DNA of 64,000 bases from Nonomuraea sediminis (GCF_018531495.1 NZ_JAHDTI010000011.1:1-64000), one strand, 5' to 3'. Numbered from the stretch's first letter, positions 51,903 to 63,248 are shown. Numbers and translations: made by a program. The notes: generated from the sequence alone by a model not told the origin.

Positions 51903-52833
51903 GCTCGCGCAGCCGCGGCAGGAACGCCAGCGTGTCCCGCGCCCTGGCGACGGGCGAGGCGGCCCCCAGGTCGGCGAGCAGCTCCCGGTAGCCGGGGGCG
52001 GGCGCGCCGAGGATCGTCGCGCAGCGCGCGTGGGTGGCCGCGATCCAGAACATCGCCTCCCGATGCAGCCCCCGCTCGACCAGCGCGTGAGCGCCGTCCA
52101 CGGCGATCGGCCGCGCCTCGGGGGTGATGTCGGAGGCGAAGGGGTACGGCGGCGCCTCCACCGCGGCGGCCAGGTCGAAGGCCCGTGTCATCGTGGCCAG
52201 GTGCCCGGTGACGCGCTCCGGGGTCAGGTGGGCGGCGCCCAGCACCGCGAGCAGCTCCTCATGGGCCTCGGGCAGGCCGCGTTCGAGCAGCAGCTCGCGC
52301 ACGGACACGTAGCGCAGCCGCACGGTCGGGTTGCGCAGCGCGGCCGTCAGCAGCACGTGCGTGGTGACCCCGGTCAGGAACAGCCACCCCATCACCTGCT
52401 CGTCCGAGTCGACCCGGCCCAGGCCGTCGGCGATGCGGCGTTCGATCTCCGCGCACCTGCGCCGCACCCACTCCGGCTCGGCGTAGTGCCGCTCCACCTC
52501 GGCCTGCAGCGCGGTGAGCCGCCCTGACGGGTCGGTCAGGATCGTGTTCGTCCGCAGCCCGCCCGCCAGGTGGTAGTCGGCCAGCACCCGCTCCGGCGTG
52601 GCCAGCTGCTCCCAGGTCACGTAGCTGACCTCGAGCAGCACGCCGTCGCGGCGGAACTTGCCGAGCTTGGGCCGCTCCCGGCCGGTCACCACCATGATGT
52701 CGACGTCGGAGCCCACGCCCAGCTCCGCGTCCGCGGGCAGCCACGTGGTCGACCCGCTCAGGTAGGCGCCCTCCAGCCCGTCCTGCTCCGCCACCCACGC
52801 CCGCGCCACCGCCTGCGCCTCCATGATCCGCAT
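51877..52833 (-). CDS. Nucleotidyltransferase-fold protein (Pol-beta / MNT type)
   Basis: A 318-residue protein with the nucleotidyltransferase motif at residues about 25-46: SGSTTW then SDVDIMVV (GS...D-x-D). A helical C-terminal domain (about 110-300) is like that of aminoglycoside/kanamycin-type transferases. It probably transfers a nucleotide to a small molecule or protein; the acceptor is unknown. ATG 52833 lacks a ribosome binding site and may be leaderless; ATG 52824 is also possible. It is divergent from a TetR gene with a clear operator in the 51-bp gap. Confidence 0.78.
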   Translation of the reverse strand: MRIMEAQAVARAWVAEQDGLEGAYLSGSTTWLPADAELGVGSDVDIMVVTGRERPKLGKFRRDGVLLEVSYVTWEQLATPERVLADYHLAGGLRTNTILTDPSGRLTALQAEVERHYAEPEWVRRRCAEIERRIADGLGRVDSDEQVMGWLFLTGVTTHVLLTAALRNPTVRLRYVSVRELLLERGLPEAHEELLAVLGAAHLTPERVTGHLATMTRAFDLAAAVEAPPYPFASDITPEARPIAVDGAHALVERGLHREAMFWIAATHARCATILGAPAPGYRELLADLGAASPVARARDTLAFLPRLRELKELILAG

Positions 52834-52851
52834 ATTTCGAAGCCTAGTTGT

Positions 52852-52875
52852 GTTAGTGACTAACATGATGTTAGT
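52852..52875. promoter_or_regulatory. TetR operator cluster
   Basis: GTTAGT-G-ACTAAC (52852-52864) is a perfect dyad. It is followed by a further GTTAGT half (52870-52875) and an overlapping AACAT-G-ATGTT palindrome (52862-52872). The cluster lies just upstream of the TetR ATG and 19 bp from the divergent nucleotidyltransferase start. Confidence 0.75.
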
Positions 52876-52884
52876 TTCTCACAC

Positions 52885-53442
52885 ATGCCAAGCCTGCGGG
52901 ATCGGCGCAAGGCCGAGACCTACCGCTCCATCCAGGAGCACGCGCTGCGGTTGTTCGCCGAGCGCGGCTTCGACCAGACGACCGTGGGAGACGTGGCGGA
53001 GGCGGCGGGCGTGTCGTCGATGACCGTCTTCCGCCACTTCCCGACCAAGGAGGACCTGGTCCTCGCCGACGAGTACGACCCGGTGCTGGCCGAGCGGATC
53101 GCCGCCGGTCCTGCCGGCGAGCCGCTCATCCGGCGGGTCGCCGCCGTGCTGGCGGACGGCCTGGCCGCCACGTCGCCGGGCGAGCGCGAGCTCATGCTGG
53201 CCCGGCTGCGGATCGGCCTGACGGCCTCCGCCCTGCGGGCCCGCCGCTGGGAGAACCACCACCGCACGACCGAGGCCGTCGTGGCCGCGCTCCCCGCCGA
53301 GGATCCCCTCGAGGTGCGGGTAGCCGTCGGCGCCTGCCTGGCCGCGGTCACCACCGCGCTCACGCACTGGGCCGAGCACGGCGGCGATCCGCACGAGCTG
53401 GCCGTACGGGCACTGAATCTCGTCCTTCAGCAGAAAGGCTGA
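52885..53442 (+). CDS. TetR-family regulator
   Basis: A 185-residue TetR regulator: HTH at about 10-55 (VGDVAEAAGVSSMTVFRHFP), with a C-terminal domain containing SPGERELMLARLRIGLTAS as in actinobacterial TetR proteins of the AcyR/MftR-like branch. The operator cluster before it suggests autoregulation and control of the divergent nucleotidyltransferase gene. The cupin gene follows after 4 bp and is probably co-transcribed. Confidence 0.91.
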   Translation: MPSLRDRRKAETYRSIQEHALRLFAERGFDQTTVGDVAEAAGVSSMTVFRHFPTKEDLVLADEYDPVLAERIAAGPAGEPLIRRVAAVLADGLAATSPGERELMLARLRIGLTASALRARRWENHHRTTEAVVAALPAEDPLEVRVAVGACLAAVTTALTHWAEHGGDPHELAVRALNLVLQQKG

Positions 53443-53446
53443 ACAC

Positions 53447-54034
53447 ATGCGCATCCGACGGGTGGTCACCGGGCACGACCCCGACGGCAAGGCCGTGGTC
53501 GTCAGCGACGGAGAGGTGCCGCCGTTCGCGCCCGACGCCGGGCAGAAGTGGTCGATCTGGGCGGCTGACGCGGCCCCCACCTTCCCCGATGACGGCGCGC
53601 CCCCGCCGTTCGGCGGGCCGCTCGCGCCCTCTCCGGGCGGCTGCCACGTGACCATGTTCACGCTGCCGCCGCGCTTCAACCCCGACGACCTGTTTCCCAC
53701 CGCCGACCCCGCCGAGATGGCCGCGGCCTTCCGCGCCTATATCGACCACGACACCCACCCGATGGTCGGCGACCCCAACCCGCCCGGCGCCTACGGCACC
53801 GTCCCGGGGGCCTCGACCATGCACGCCACCGCCACCGTCGACGTGATCATGCAGCTGTCGGGCGAGTCGGTGCTGGTGCTCGAGGACCGCGAGGTACGGC
53901 TGGCGCCGGGCGACTGGGTGGTCACCAACGGCGTCATGCACAGCTGGCGCAACGACGGCGACGAGACGGCGGTCCTGGTCGGCGTCGTCTACGGCGCCCA
54001 CCACCGTGGCGCCCCGCTCCGCGTGAACCGCTGA
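53447..54034 (+). CDS. Cupin-domain protein
   Basis: A 195-residue protein. The C-terminal half (about 120-185) is a cupin barrel: GESVLVLEDREVRLAPGDWV followed by TNGVMHSWRN. Upstream, TMHATATVD carries a His at the first cupin position. The metal set seems reduced, so binding without catalysis is possible. Similar proteins sit next to TetR genes and may sense or transform small aromatic compounds. ATG 53447 lies 4 bp after the TetR stop with AAAGG upstream. Confidence 0.82.
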   Translation: MRIRRVVTGHDPDGKAVVVSDGEVPPFAPDAGQKWSIWAADAAPTFPDDGAPPPFGGPLAPSPGGCHVTMFTLPPRFNPDDLFPTADPAEMAAAFRAYIDHDTHPMVGDPNPPGAYGTVPGASTMHATATVDVIMQLSGESVLVLEDREVRLAPGDWVVTNGVMHSWRNDGDETAVLVGVVYGAHHRGAPLRVNR

Positions 54035-54117
54035 AGATCCGGCGGCCCTCGCCGCCGTCGCCCCGGTCTTGATCGCGCTAGCCTGGGGGCCTCACCCCCA
54101 CCCCCACGGAGTGCCGC

Positions 54118-55227
54118 ATGAGTGTGCCCGAGGTCAAGGAGAAGCGGGTGACCTGGGCGGAGCTCTTCTTCGACCTGGTCTTCGTCTTCGCCATCACCGA
54201 GGTGTCGGCGCTGCTGCACGCCGACCACACCTGGGCGGGCCTCGGCCGCGCGCTGGTGATCTTCGTGCCGATCTACTGGGCGTGGGTCGGCACCAGCATC
54301 CACGCCAACACCACCGACGTCGACACCCCCTTCGAACGGATCGGCATCTTCGTCACCGGCCTGTGCGCGCTGTTCATGGCGCTGGCGGTCCCGCAGGCCT
54401 ACGGCGAGCGGGGCGTGCTGTTCGGTGCCTCCTACTACGCGGCCCGGCTGATCCTGGCGTACCTGGTCTTCCGCGGGCAGCCGCTGACGCTGCGGGCCTT
54501 CAGCATCGCGGCGTTCGTCAGCGGGCCGCTGCTGCTGGTCGGCGGTTTCCTGGACATGCCCGCCCGGGTCGCGGTGTGGGCGCTGGCCGCGCTGGTGGAC
54601 GTCTCGGCGCCGCGCATCGCCCGCGGCCGCCTGCAGGGCGTCCGCTTCCACCCCGAGCACCTGCCGGAACGCTTCGGCCTGTTCCTGATCATCGCGCTGG
54701 GCGAGTCGATCGTGGCCACAGGGATGCCCGCGGCGACCGCGCCGCACCTGAGCGCGGGCATGGTCGCCGCGGTCACGGCCGCGTTCGTGCTGGCCTGTGG
54801 CCTGTGGTGGGTGTACTACCACTACGCGGCCAGCGCCATCCTGCACGCGCTGCGCACGGCCGCGGTGCAGACCGAGATCATCCGGCCGGTCCTGTCCTAC
54901 GGCCACCTGGCCTTCATCGCCGGCATCGTCACGATGGCCTCCGGCATGGCCGAGGTGGTGGCGCACCCGTCGGCCCTCACGCCGCTGCCGACCGCGGGCC
55001 TGCTGTACGGCGGGTGCGCCCTCTACCTGGCCACCTTCGGCTACACCAGGTGGCGGATGTTCCGCGCGTGGGCCAAGACCCGGCTGGGGGCGGCGGCGGT
55101 GGTGCTGGTGCTGCTGCCCGTCACCCCGCTGCTGCCCGCCCTGGCCGCGCTGTCGCTGCTGGCCGCCCTCATCGTGGCGCTGAACGTGCTGGAATACCTG
55201 ATCGTGACGCGGTGGGGCGGCCTGTGA
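54118..55227 (+). CDS. LtrA-like membrane protein (low-temperature requirement A)
   Basis: A 369-residue membrane protein with about ten helices and the LtrA hallmark near the N-terminus: WAELFFDLVFVFAITEVSAL. RFGLFLIIALGESIVATG in the middle is the second conserved motif. The family was named from Listeria growth at low temperature, but its biochemical role is unclear. It stands alone; its stop abuts the stop of the convergent binding-protein gene. Confidence 0.92.
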   Translation: MSVPEVKEKRVTWAELFFDLVFVFAITEVSALLHADHTWAGLGRALVIFVPIYWAWVGTSIHANTTDVDTPFERIGIFVTGLCALFMALAVPQAYGERGVLFGASYYAARLILAYLVFRGQPLTLRAFSIAAFVSGPLLLVGGFLDMPARVAVWALAALVDVSAPRIARGRLQGVRFHPEHLPERFGLFLIIALGESIVATGMPAATAPHLSAGMVAAVTAAFVLACGLWWVYYHYAASAILHALRTAAVQTEIIRPVLSYGHLAFIAGIVTMASGMAEVVAHPSALTPLPTAGLLYGGCALYLATFGYTRWRMFRAWAKTRLGAAAVVLVLLPVTPLLPALAALSLLAALIVALNVLEYLIVTRWGGL

Positions 55228-56844
55228 TCAGTGCCCCTTGGCGATCGACTCCTCGTACTCCTTACGCATCTTGTCGCCGCCGCTGCTGCGGAACTTGTCG
55301 ATGGCGCCCTTGAGCGCCGACACCGGCTGGCGGCCGGTCACCAGGTCCTCCACCACCCTGTAGAACTCCGAGGTGATCGCCTGGCCCTTGTCGATGGCGG
55401 TCTCGGAGTAGTGGCCGTTGTGCGGGCGCGGCTGGGCGATCTCCAGGAACTGCTGCTGGGCGTCGTAGATCTGCTTGGTGGTGTCGTTCAGACCCGGGTA
55501 GTAGAGGTACTCGGGGCCCTGCGCGATGAACTTCAGGCTCCCGCTGAAGTACAGCTCGCTCTCACCCGTCTTGGTCTTCTTCGGCTCACCGCCCTGCCCC
55601 TTGGTGTACTGGGCGCCCTCGACGCCGAAGTTGAGGAACAGCCACTCCTCGCTGCCGAACGGCGCGGCCAGGTAGTCCAGCACGCCGAGCAGCATCTTCA
55701 CCTTCTTCTCGTCGTGCTTGTTGCTGATCCCGGTGAAGCCGACCGACCCGGCGGCCAGCTGGTGCACGCCCTTGCCGCCGTCGTGCCCGAACGGGATCAG
55801 CGCCTCCATCTCCCAGGCGGTGCCGTAGCCGGGCGTGGCAGGGGTGCCCACCCAGCCGGCGCCCGACTTGACCGCGGCCGCGACGGTGCCGTTGGCCAGC
55901 TTGGAGTCGATGTCGGTGACCTTCGGGTCGGGGTAGAACACCCCGGCCTTGAACAGCCGGTTGGCGAACTCGATCGCCGAGGCGTACTCCTGGGTCTCGA
56001 ACATGTGCGTGAGCTTGCCGTTCTCCAGCCGCCAGGTGTTGGCGCCGCGGAAGAACTGGTTGATCTGCGCCACCGCGTTGACGTAGGCCGACTCCAGCGC
56101 CCACTTGCCGCCCTTGGCGTCGGTGAGCTGCTGACACTTGCCGAAGAACTCCTCCAGGTTCTTGGCGCCGAAGCCGCCGACCGCCTCCCACGACTTCTTG
56201 TTGCCCACCCACACCTGGCCGAAGGCGCTGTAGGCGACGGGCACGCCCCAGATCTTGCCGTTCATGATGGCCGCCAGCCACGTCATCTCCGGCAGGTTGG
56301 CCAGGTTCGGGTACGCCTTGACCGCGTCGCCCGACAGGTACGGGGTCAGGTCGGCGAACTTGGCCTCCGCCAGCTGGGCGATCTTGGTGATGCCCTGGTT
56401 GGGCGCCACCCACATCAGGTCCTTGATGTCGCCGCCGGCCACCAGCGCGTTGAACTTGGTCGGGTAGCCGTCGTCGTTGCCGGTCTCCAGCTGGAAGGTG
56501 ACGCCGAGCCGCTTGTTGGCCTCCTGCCAGTAGGCGTTGGAGTCCATGGGCGGCGGGATGGGGCCGTCGGCGTAGGTAAGGCCGGTGATCGTGCTGCCGT
56601 CGCCGGGCGTGGCCTTCACCGACTTGACCGGGCTGGCGGGGAAGCTCAGGTAGCCGGGGTCCAGTCCCTTGGCGTTGCCGGGGAAGTCCGGCTTGGGACC
56701 GGCGAAGGGCACGTAGGTGGGCATCTTCAGCGAGCCGACCCCGCCGTCGGCGGCGCTCTTGCCGGCGCCGCCGCTGGTGGAGCAGCCGGTCAGCGCGCCG
56801 AGCGCGGTCAGACCTGCCAAACCGAGGAAGGCACGTCGGTCCAT
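55228..56844 (-). CDS. Sugar ABC substrate-binding lipoprotein (LplA-like)
   Basis: A 538-residue receptor with a TAT-like start (MDRRAFLGLAGL) and lipobox LTGCST. Its size and blocks such as NAYWQEANKRLGVTFQLETG and GGDIKDLMWVAPNQG fit the LplA/YtcQ branch that takes up larger oligosaccharides. It is listed last on the minus strand but is the third gene here: two LplB/LplC-type permeases precede it and no ATPase is present. GGAG lies upstream of ATG 56844. Confidence 0.92.
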   Translation of the reverse strand: MDRRAFLGLAGLTALGALTGCSTSGGAGKSAADGGVGSLKMPTYVPFAGPKPDFPGNAKGLDPGYLSFPASPVKSVKATPGDGSTITGLTYADGPIPPPMDSNAYWQEANKRLGVTFQLETGNDDGYPTKFNALVAGGDIKDLMWVAPNQGITKIAQLAEAKFADLTPYLSGDAVKAYPNLANLPEMTWLAAIMNGKIWGVPVAYSAFGQVWVGNKKSWEAVGGFGAKNLEEFFGKCQQLTDAKGGKWALESAYVNAVAQINQFFRGANTWRLENGKLTHMFETQEYASAIEFANRLFKAGVFYPDPKVTDIDSKLANGTVAAAVKSGAGWVGTPATPGYGTAWEMEALIPFGHDGGKGVHQLAAGSVGFTGISNKHDEKKVKMLLGVLDYLAAPFGSEEWLFLNFGVEGAQYTKGQGGEPKKTKTGESELYFSGSLKFIAQGPEYLYYPGLNDTTKQIYDAQQQFLEIAQPRPHNGHYSETAIDKGQAITSEFYRVVEDLVTGRQPVSALKGAIDKFRSSGGDKMRKEYEESIAKGH

Positions 56845-56857
56845 GGGGGGTGTCTCC

Positions 56858-57757
56858 TTAACCCTTGATCGCGCCGGTGAGGACGCCCTTGACGAAGTAC
56901 TTCTGCAGGAAGGGGTAGACGCAGATGATCGGGCCCACCGCGATCACCAGGACCGCCATCTTGATCGCCTGGTCGGGCGGCAGCTTGGCCAGGCCGAGGT
57001 CGCCGCCGTTCATCTGACCGGCCTCGATGATGTAGGAGCGCAGGATCATCTGCAGCGGGTACTTGTCGGACTGGACGTAGAGCATCGCGTTGAAGAACGC
57101 GTTCCAGTAGCCGACCGCGTAGAACAGGCCGACGACCGCGATCACCGCCTTGGACAGCGGCAGGATCACCTTGCGCAGGATCGTCAGGTCTCCGGCGCCG
57201 TCCATGCGGGCGGCGTCGAGCAGCTCGCCGGGCACGTTCATGAAGAACTGGCGGACCACGATCACGTTGAAGGCGTTGAGCGCCACGGGCAGGATCAGCG
57301 CGCCGTAGGTGTCCAGCAGCCCGAGCTGCTTGACCATGAGGTAGCCGGGGATGATGCCCGGGGTGAACAGGAACGTGCCCAGGATCATGAGCAGGATGGG
57401 CTTGCTCCCGGCCGATCCCGAGCGGCTCAGGCCGTACGCCAGCATGATCGTGGCGACCATGCTGATCGCGGTGCCGCACACCGTGATCCCCACCGTGACC
57501 ACCGCGGCGCGGGTGACCACGCCGCCTGACAGCAGCACCCGGTAGGCCTCCAGCGTGGGCCTGTCGGGCAGGAGCACCCAGCCGCCGTGCTTGATCAGCT
57601 CGTCGGCTGGGGCCAGGCTGGTGCCGATGGCCAGCACGAACGGGTAGAGCACGAGCGCGCAGATGATCGCCAGCGCCAGGCCCTTGGTGGCGCGGCCGAG
57701 CGCGGTGGGTCGCTCCATCCACGGCGGCATCGAGGGCAGCGCGAACGGGTTCCTCAT
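56858..57757 (-). CDS. Sugar ABC permease (LplC-like)
   Basis: A 299-residue carbohydrate permease: the N-terminal helix contains LALAIICALVLYPFVLAIGT, the EAA loop reads ELLDAARMDGAGDLTILRKV, then ILPLSKA, and the conserved C-terminus is LQKYFVKGVLTGAIKG. ATG 57757 overlaps the LplB-like stop by 4 nt. It forms the importer channel with that protein. Confidence 0.93.
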   Translation of the reverse strand: MRNPFALPSMPPWMERPTALGRATKGLALAIICALVLYPFVLAIGTSLAPADELIKHGGWVLLPDRPTLEAYRVLLSGGVVTRAAVVTVGITVCGTAISMVATIMLAYGLSRSGSAGSKPILLMILGTFLFTPGIIPGYLMVKQLGLLDTYGALILPVALNAFNVIVVRQFFMNVPGELLDAARMDGAGDLTILRKVILPLSKAVIAVVGLFYAVGYWNAFFNAMLYVQSDKYPLQMILRSYIIEAGQMNGGDLGLAKLPPDQAIKMAVLVIAVGPIICVYPFLQKYFVKGVLTGAIKG

Positions 57758-58707
57758 CGGTAGACCCCCTGCTCGCCGAAGCGGTGCGCGAGTTTGTTCG
57801 CGGCGAGCATCAGCGCGGCGCCGATGAGGCCCTTCATCAGCCCCGCGGCGGTGCTGACGCCCCAGTCGCCGTCGATGACGCCGTGGTAGTAGACGTAGGT
57901 GTCCAGGACCTCGGCGGTGTGCGGGCCGACGAAGTCGCGCTGCAGCAGCAACTGCTCGAAGCCGACCGACAGGATGTCGCCCAGGCGCAGGATGAACAGC
58001 ATCAGGATCACCGGGCGGATGCCGGGCAGCGTGATGTGCCACAGCCGCCGCCAGCGCCCCGCGCCGTCGACCGCGGCCGCCTCGTACAGGTTCTGGTCCA
58101 CCGCCACCAGCGCTGCGAGGAACATGATCGTGCCCCAGCCGCAGTCCTTCCAGACCACCTCGGAGGTGATCAGCAGGGAGAAGGTGTCGGGGTTGTTCAT
58201 GATGCTCAGGACGCCGAGGTCGTGCTGGCGCAGGAACATGTTGAGCGCGCCAGCACCGCCGAGCACCTGCTGGAACATCGCCACCACGATCACCCACGAC
58301 ATGAAGTGCGGCAGGTAGACCACGGTCTGGACGAACTTCTTCAGCCGGTTGCCGAGCATGCCGTGCAGCAGTACGGCCAGCGCGATCGGAGCGGGGAAGT
58401 ACAGGATCAGCTGGAGCGTGGTGATCTCCAGCGTGTTGCCGAGCGCGGACCAGAAATCGGCGTCGGAGAGCATCTCGGTGAAGTTGTCCAGCCCGATGAA
58501 CTGGCTGCCGGTGAAGCCGAGGAACGGGGCGTAGTCCTGGAAGGCGACCACGTTGCCGAGCAGCGGCACATAGAAGAACAGGACGAAGTAGAGCACGCCC
58601 GGTAAGCAGAGGAACAGCAGCGTGCGGTCACGGCGCCAGCGTCCTCGGGTCCGTCCGGCGGGCCGCTCCTGCACAACCTGGGCGGCCGTCGTGACTTCTG
58701 CCGTCAA
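57754..58707 (-). CDS. Sugar ABC permease (LplB-like), TTG start
   Basis: A 317-residue permease: LLFLCLPGVLYFVLFFYVPL as first helix, the EAA loop LYEAAAVDGAGRWRRLWHIT with LPGIRP, and FEQLLLQRDFVG near the end. I chose TTG at 58707 because GGAGGTGG lies 4-11 nt upstream of it. An upstream ATG at 58773 would place that site inside the gene and add an odd N-terminus. It is the first gene of the second sugar operon, divergent from the large glycosidase gene. Confidence 0.9.
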   Translation of the reverse strand: MTAEVTTAAQVVQERPAGRTRGRWRRDRTLLFLCLPGVLYFVLFFYVPLLGNVVAFQDYAPFLGFTGSQFIGLDNFTEMLSDADFWSALGNTLEITTLQLILYFPAPIALAVLLHGMLGNRLKKFVQTVVYLPHFMSWVIVVAMFQQVLGGAGALNMFLRQHDLGVLSIMNNPDTFSLLITSEVVWKDCGWGTIMFLAALVAVDQNLYEAAAVDGAGRWRRLWHITLPGIRPVILMLFILRLGDILSVGFEQLLLQRDFVGPHTAEVLDTYVYYHGVIDGDWGVSTAAGLMKGLIGAALMLAANKLAHRFGEQGVYR

Positions 58708-58741
58708 CGCCCCACCTCCAAGCGCTGGGGGATTTATCCAG

Positions 58742-58752
58742 GAAGCTTGCAT
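58742..58752. promoter_or_regulatory. Shared sugar-operon motif, operon 2
   Basis: GAAGCTTGCAT lies 35 bp upstream of the LplB-like start and is identical to 11 bases of the LacI-type dyad before sugar operon 1. The whole divergent gap 58708-58836 is AT-rich and must contain both promoters. GATAAATGCGTG near 58780 also recurs after the PucR gene. Confidence 0.45.
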
Positions 58753-58836
58753 TAACTGGGCAGAAGCGGTCAATAGTGCGTGATAAATGCGTGATCTGGG
58801 CAGTATCGGCCAGATATTTCGTTAACCTCGTTGCCT

Positions 58837-61550
58837 ATGGGTACGGTGATCGAGGTGGTGTCCGGATGGGAGCCCGCTGAGCTCGGCAACCATCGCGTCG
58901 TGGTCGAGGCGCCCGCGGGCGCGGTCTGGGTGTCGGTCGCGGTGCCGTGGGTGGCGCCGCAGGGGCATCACGGGGTGGGCCTGGTGACCACGCCGTCAGG
59001 GGCGGAGGCCGGGCACGCCTTCCTGGTGGACGGCTCGTACGTCTTCGCCCCGGTCCACGGCCCCGGGCGCTACCTGCTCTACTACGCGCCCTACGTCAAC
59101 GCCACGAAGCCCTCGTATCCGGAGCACGACTACCTCACCGGTCCCGCGCCCGAGATCTCGGGAGACGTCGCCCAGGGCGAGGTGGTCGCCTACGAGGCCA
59201 GGACCGAACACGACCGCTACACCGACATGGAACGTCCCGCCCCCGCCCAGGACGGCTTCGTGGCCTTCGGCGAGAGCCGCGAGAACCCGATCCGCATGCG
59301 CCACCTGCCCGCCCGCCTGCTCGAACGCGGCCCTGGCCCCGTCAGGCTGACCGCCGACCAGGGCGAATACCTGGTCTTCCAGATCGGCGTGTACGGCTCG
59401 TGCCCCCTGAGCGACGTCCGCCTCGCCTCGGACGCGCCCGGCTTCACCTGCTTCACGCTCGGCGGCCTGGACTACCTCGGCGAGCCCTTCACCCGCAGGC
59501 TCGACGTGCCCGCCGAGACGGTGCACGCCCTGTGGTGCGGGCTGCCCGCCGCGCCGGGACCCTTCTCGGTGACGGTCGACGCCGACGGCGAGCCGTCCCG
59601 CACGGTCGGCTTCACGGTGGAGGTCTCCGACGTCGTCCGGCCCGACGCGGGCGACGACGACCCGGCACGGCTGTCGCGGCTGCGCTGGCTGAACTCGCGC
59701 CTGGCCGACGACGACACCGTGCCGCGGCCCTTCACCCCGATCACCGTCGAAGGGCCGGTGCTCGGCGTGCTCGGCCGCACGGTCACCCTCGGCCCTGACG
59801 GGCTGCCCGCGGCGCTCACCTCGTACTTCACGCCCGAGGTGACCGCCGTCGGCCACCACCCCACCGAACTGCTCGCCGCGCCGGTGACCTTCGAGATCCC
59901 GGGGACCGCCTGGGAGAGCGACGGCTGGCGGATCACCCACCGCGGGCAGGCTCGCGTCACCTGGGTGTCGCGCTGGCGTTCCGGCCCGCTGACCCTGGAC
60001 CTGGAGGGCAGGTTCGAGTTCGACGGCACCCTCGACTACCGGCTCGAGCTCTCCTCGCAGGACGACGCCGATCTGGACGACGCCCGGCTCACGCTGGCCC
60101 ATCGGGTCCTGCCGTACCGGATGGGGCTGGGCGAGCAGGGCGGCGCGCGCGGCGGGGACCTCGACTGGCACTGGGACCAAGGCCGCAACCAGGACGCCAT
60201 CTGGCTCGGCGCGGTCAACGCCGGCGTCCAGGTGCGCCTGAGCGACGAGCGCTACCGGCGGCCGCTGAACACGAACTTCTACCACCAGCGGCCGCTCGTC
60301 CTGCCCCGCTCCTGGCACAACGACGGCAGGGGCGGCATCAGGACCGCCGGCGACACCCTGGTCTGCTACGGCGGGCCGCGCAGGATCGGCGCGGGGGAGC
60401 GGCTCCGCTTCGACGTGCGGCTCACGCTCACCCCCGGCAAGCCGATCGACACCGCGGCCCACTTCCGTCAGCGCTACTTCCACGGCTACCGCCCGGCGGA
60501 CGAGATCGCGGCGACCGGGGCCACCGTGGTGAACACCCACCACGCCACCGAGGTCAACCCCTACATCAACTACCCGTTCCTGGCCGCGGACCGGCTGAAG
60601 GAGTACGTCGGCTCGCTGCACGAGCACGGGCTGCGTGGCAAGCTCTACTACACGGTCAGGGAGATCAGCACCCGGGCTCCGGAGCTGTGGGCGCTGCTCG
60701 GCCTGGGCGAGGAGGTGCTGGCCGAAGGGCCGGGCGGCGGCTGCTCCTGGTCGCGCGAGCACGTGGGGGAGGGGCGGCTGCCCGCCTGGTTCTCCACCGC
60801 CACCGACGACTCCTCGCTGATCACCTCGGGGCAGTCGCGCTGGCACAACTACTACGTCGAGGGGCTGGCCTGGCTGGTGCGCCACACCGGGATCGACGGG
60901 CTGTACCTGGACGACCTGGGGTTCGACCGCGAGGTGACCAAGCGGGTGCGCCGGGTGCTCGACCAGGTCGAGGAGCCGCTGATCGACCTGCACTCGGCCA
61001 ACCAGTTCAACGAGCGCGACGGGTTCGCCTCCAGCGCCAACCTCTACCTGGAGCACCTGCCGTACGTGGACCGGCTGTGGTTCGGCGAGTACTTCGACTA
61101 CGCGGCCACGCCCGACTACTGGCTCGTCGAGATGTCCGGGATCCCGTTCGGCGTGATGGGGGAGATGCTGGAGGGCGGCGGGCATCCCTGGCGGGGGCTG
61201 GTCCACGGGATGACCAACCGGCTCTACGACGGCTCGGATCCGCGGCCGATGTGGCGGCTGTTCGACACCTACGACGTGACCCGGGCGGAGATGCTGGGGT
61301 ACTGGTCGCCGCGGGCGCCCGTCCGCACCGGCCACCCCGGCATCCTCGCCACCACCTACCGGGGCGACCGGGGCGCGCTCGTGGCGCTGGGCAGCTGGCA
61401 CGACGGGCCGGTCGAGGTCCGGCTCGACGTGGACTGGGACGCCCTCGGACTCGACCCCGGGACCGCGACGGCGCACCTGCCCATGGCCGACGGGCTCACC
61501 AGGACGGGCGACACCCTCCTGGTGGACGGCGGCGGCGTGGTCTGGCTCGG

Positions 61551-61554
<4 letters not shown>
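58837..61554 (+). CDS. Large glycoside-hydrolase-like protein (DUF6067-like)
   Basis: A 905-residue protein without signal peptide. The N-terminal half (about 1-540) looks like beta-sandwich domains. Residues about 560-800 resemble a catalytic barrel: [16 protein letters not shown]-like strand-helix units, [28 protein letters not shown] with candidate acidic residues, and [14 protein letters not shown]. The architecture resembles DUF6067 glycosidases related to GH123. It probably cleaves oligosaccharides imported by the divergent ABC system. ATG 58837 has no evident ribosome binding site, so the message may be leaderless. Its 3' end overlaps glgC by 4 nt. Confidence 0.78.
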
Positions 61555-62786
<1,232 letters not shown>

Positions 62787-62795
62787 GTCCAGAAG

Positions 62796-63248
62796 CTACC
62801 CCGATTCCGGTAAAACATCATCAACGGGGACGGCCGATGGCAGTGCGCCCCCACCGAGCCGCCGCAACGCCACTCCCACCACGTCCGTCACGGGCAGCAG
62901 GCCGAAGTGTCGGGAGTCGAGGCTGTGGCGCGGATTGTCGCCGAGCACCGCCACCTTGCCCTCGGGCACCACACCGCCGCCGAGCACCTCGGGCAACTCC
63001 TCGCCCGGCCCGGCGGCCAGCCTCTTGACCAGCAGCGGCGGGTCGGCCTTGGGGTTGCGCACCACGACGATGTCGCCGGTCGTCCCCATGCCGCGCCTGG
63101 CCAGCAGCCGCTCGCCCGCGCGCAGCGTGGGCTGCATGCTCAGGCCGAAGACCGTGACCACCAGGAGCCGCCGGCGCAGCAACACCACCGCCCCGGCCAC
63201 GGCGGCCAGCGCCACCACCCCGATGCCGAGCACGACCTCGGCCCTCAT
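62796..63248 (-). CDS. S26-family signal peptidase, short form
   Basis: A 150-residue protein with one N-terminal membrane helix (VVLGIGVVALAAVAGAVVLL) and then the S26 catalytic core: FGLSMQPTL with nucleophile Ser, LLVKRLAAGPGE with the general-base Lys, and VLGDNPRHSLDSRHFG. It is shorter than housekeeping LepB. ATG 63248 lies 10 bp after the ABC exporter gene, so it probably matures an exported peptide or protein handled by that transporter. Confidence 0.88.
   Translation of the reverse strand: MRAEVVLGIGVVALAAVAGAVVLLRRRLLVVTVFGLSMQPTLRAGERLLARRGMGTTGDIVVVRNPKADPPLLVKRLAAGPGEELPEVLGGGVVPEGKVAVLGDNPRHSLDSRHFGLLPVTDVVGVALRRLGGGALPSAVPVDDVLPESG

Noticed and set aside
51877-52833. Nucleotidyltransferase considered as a CBASS CD-NTase
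   Set aside because: The C-terminal part resembles small-molecule nucleotidyltransferases, and no CBASS effector or ancillary gene is nearby.
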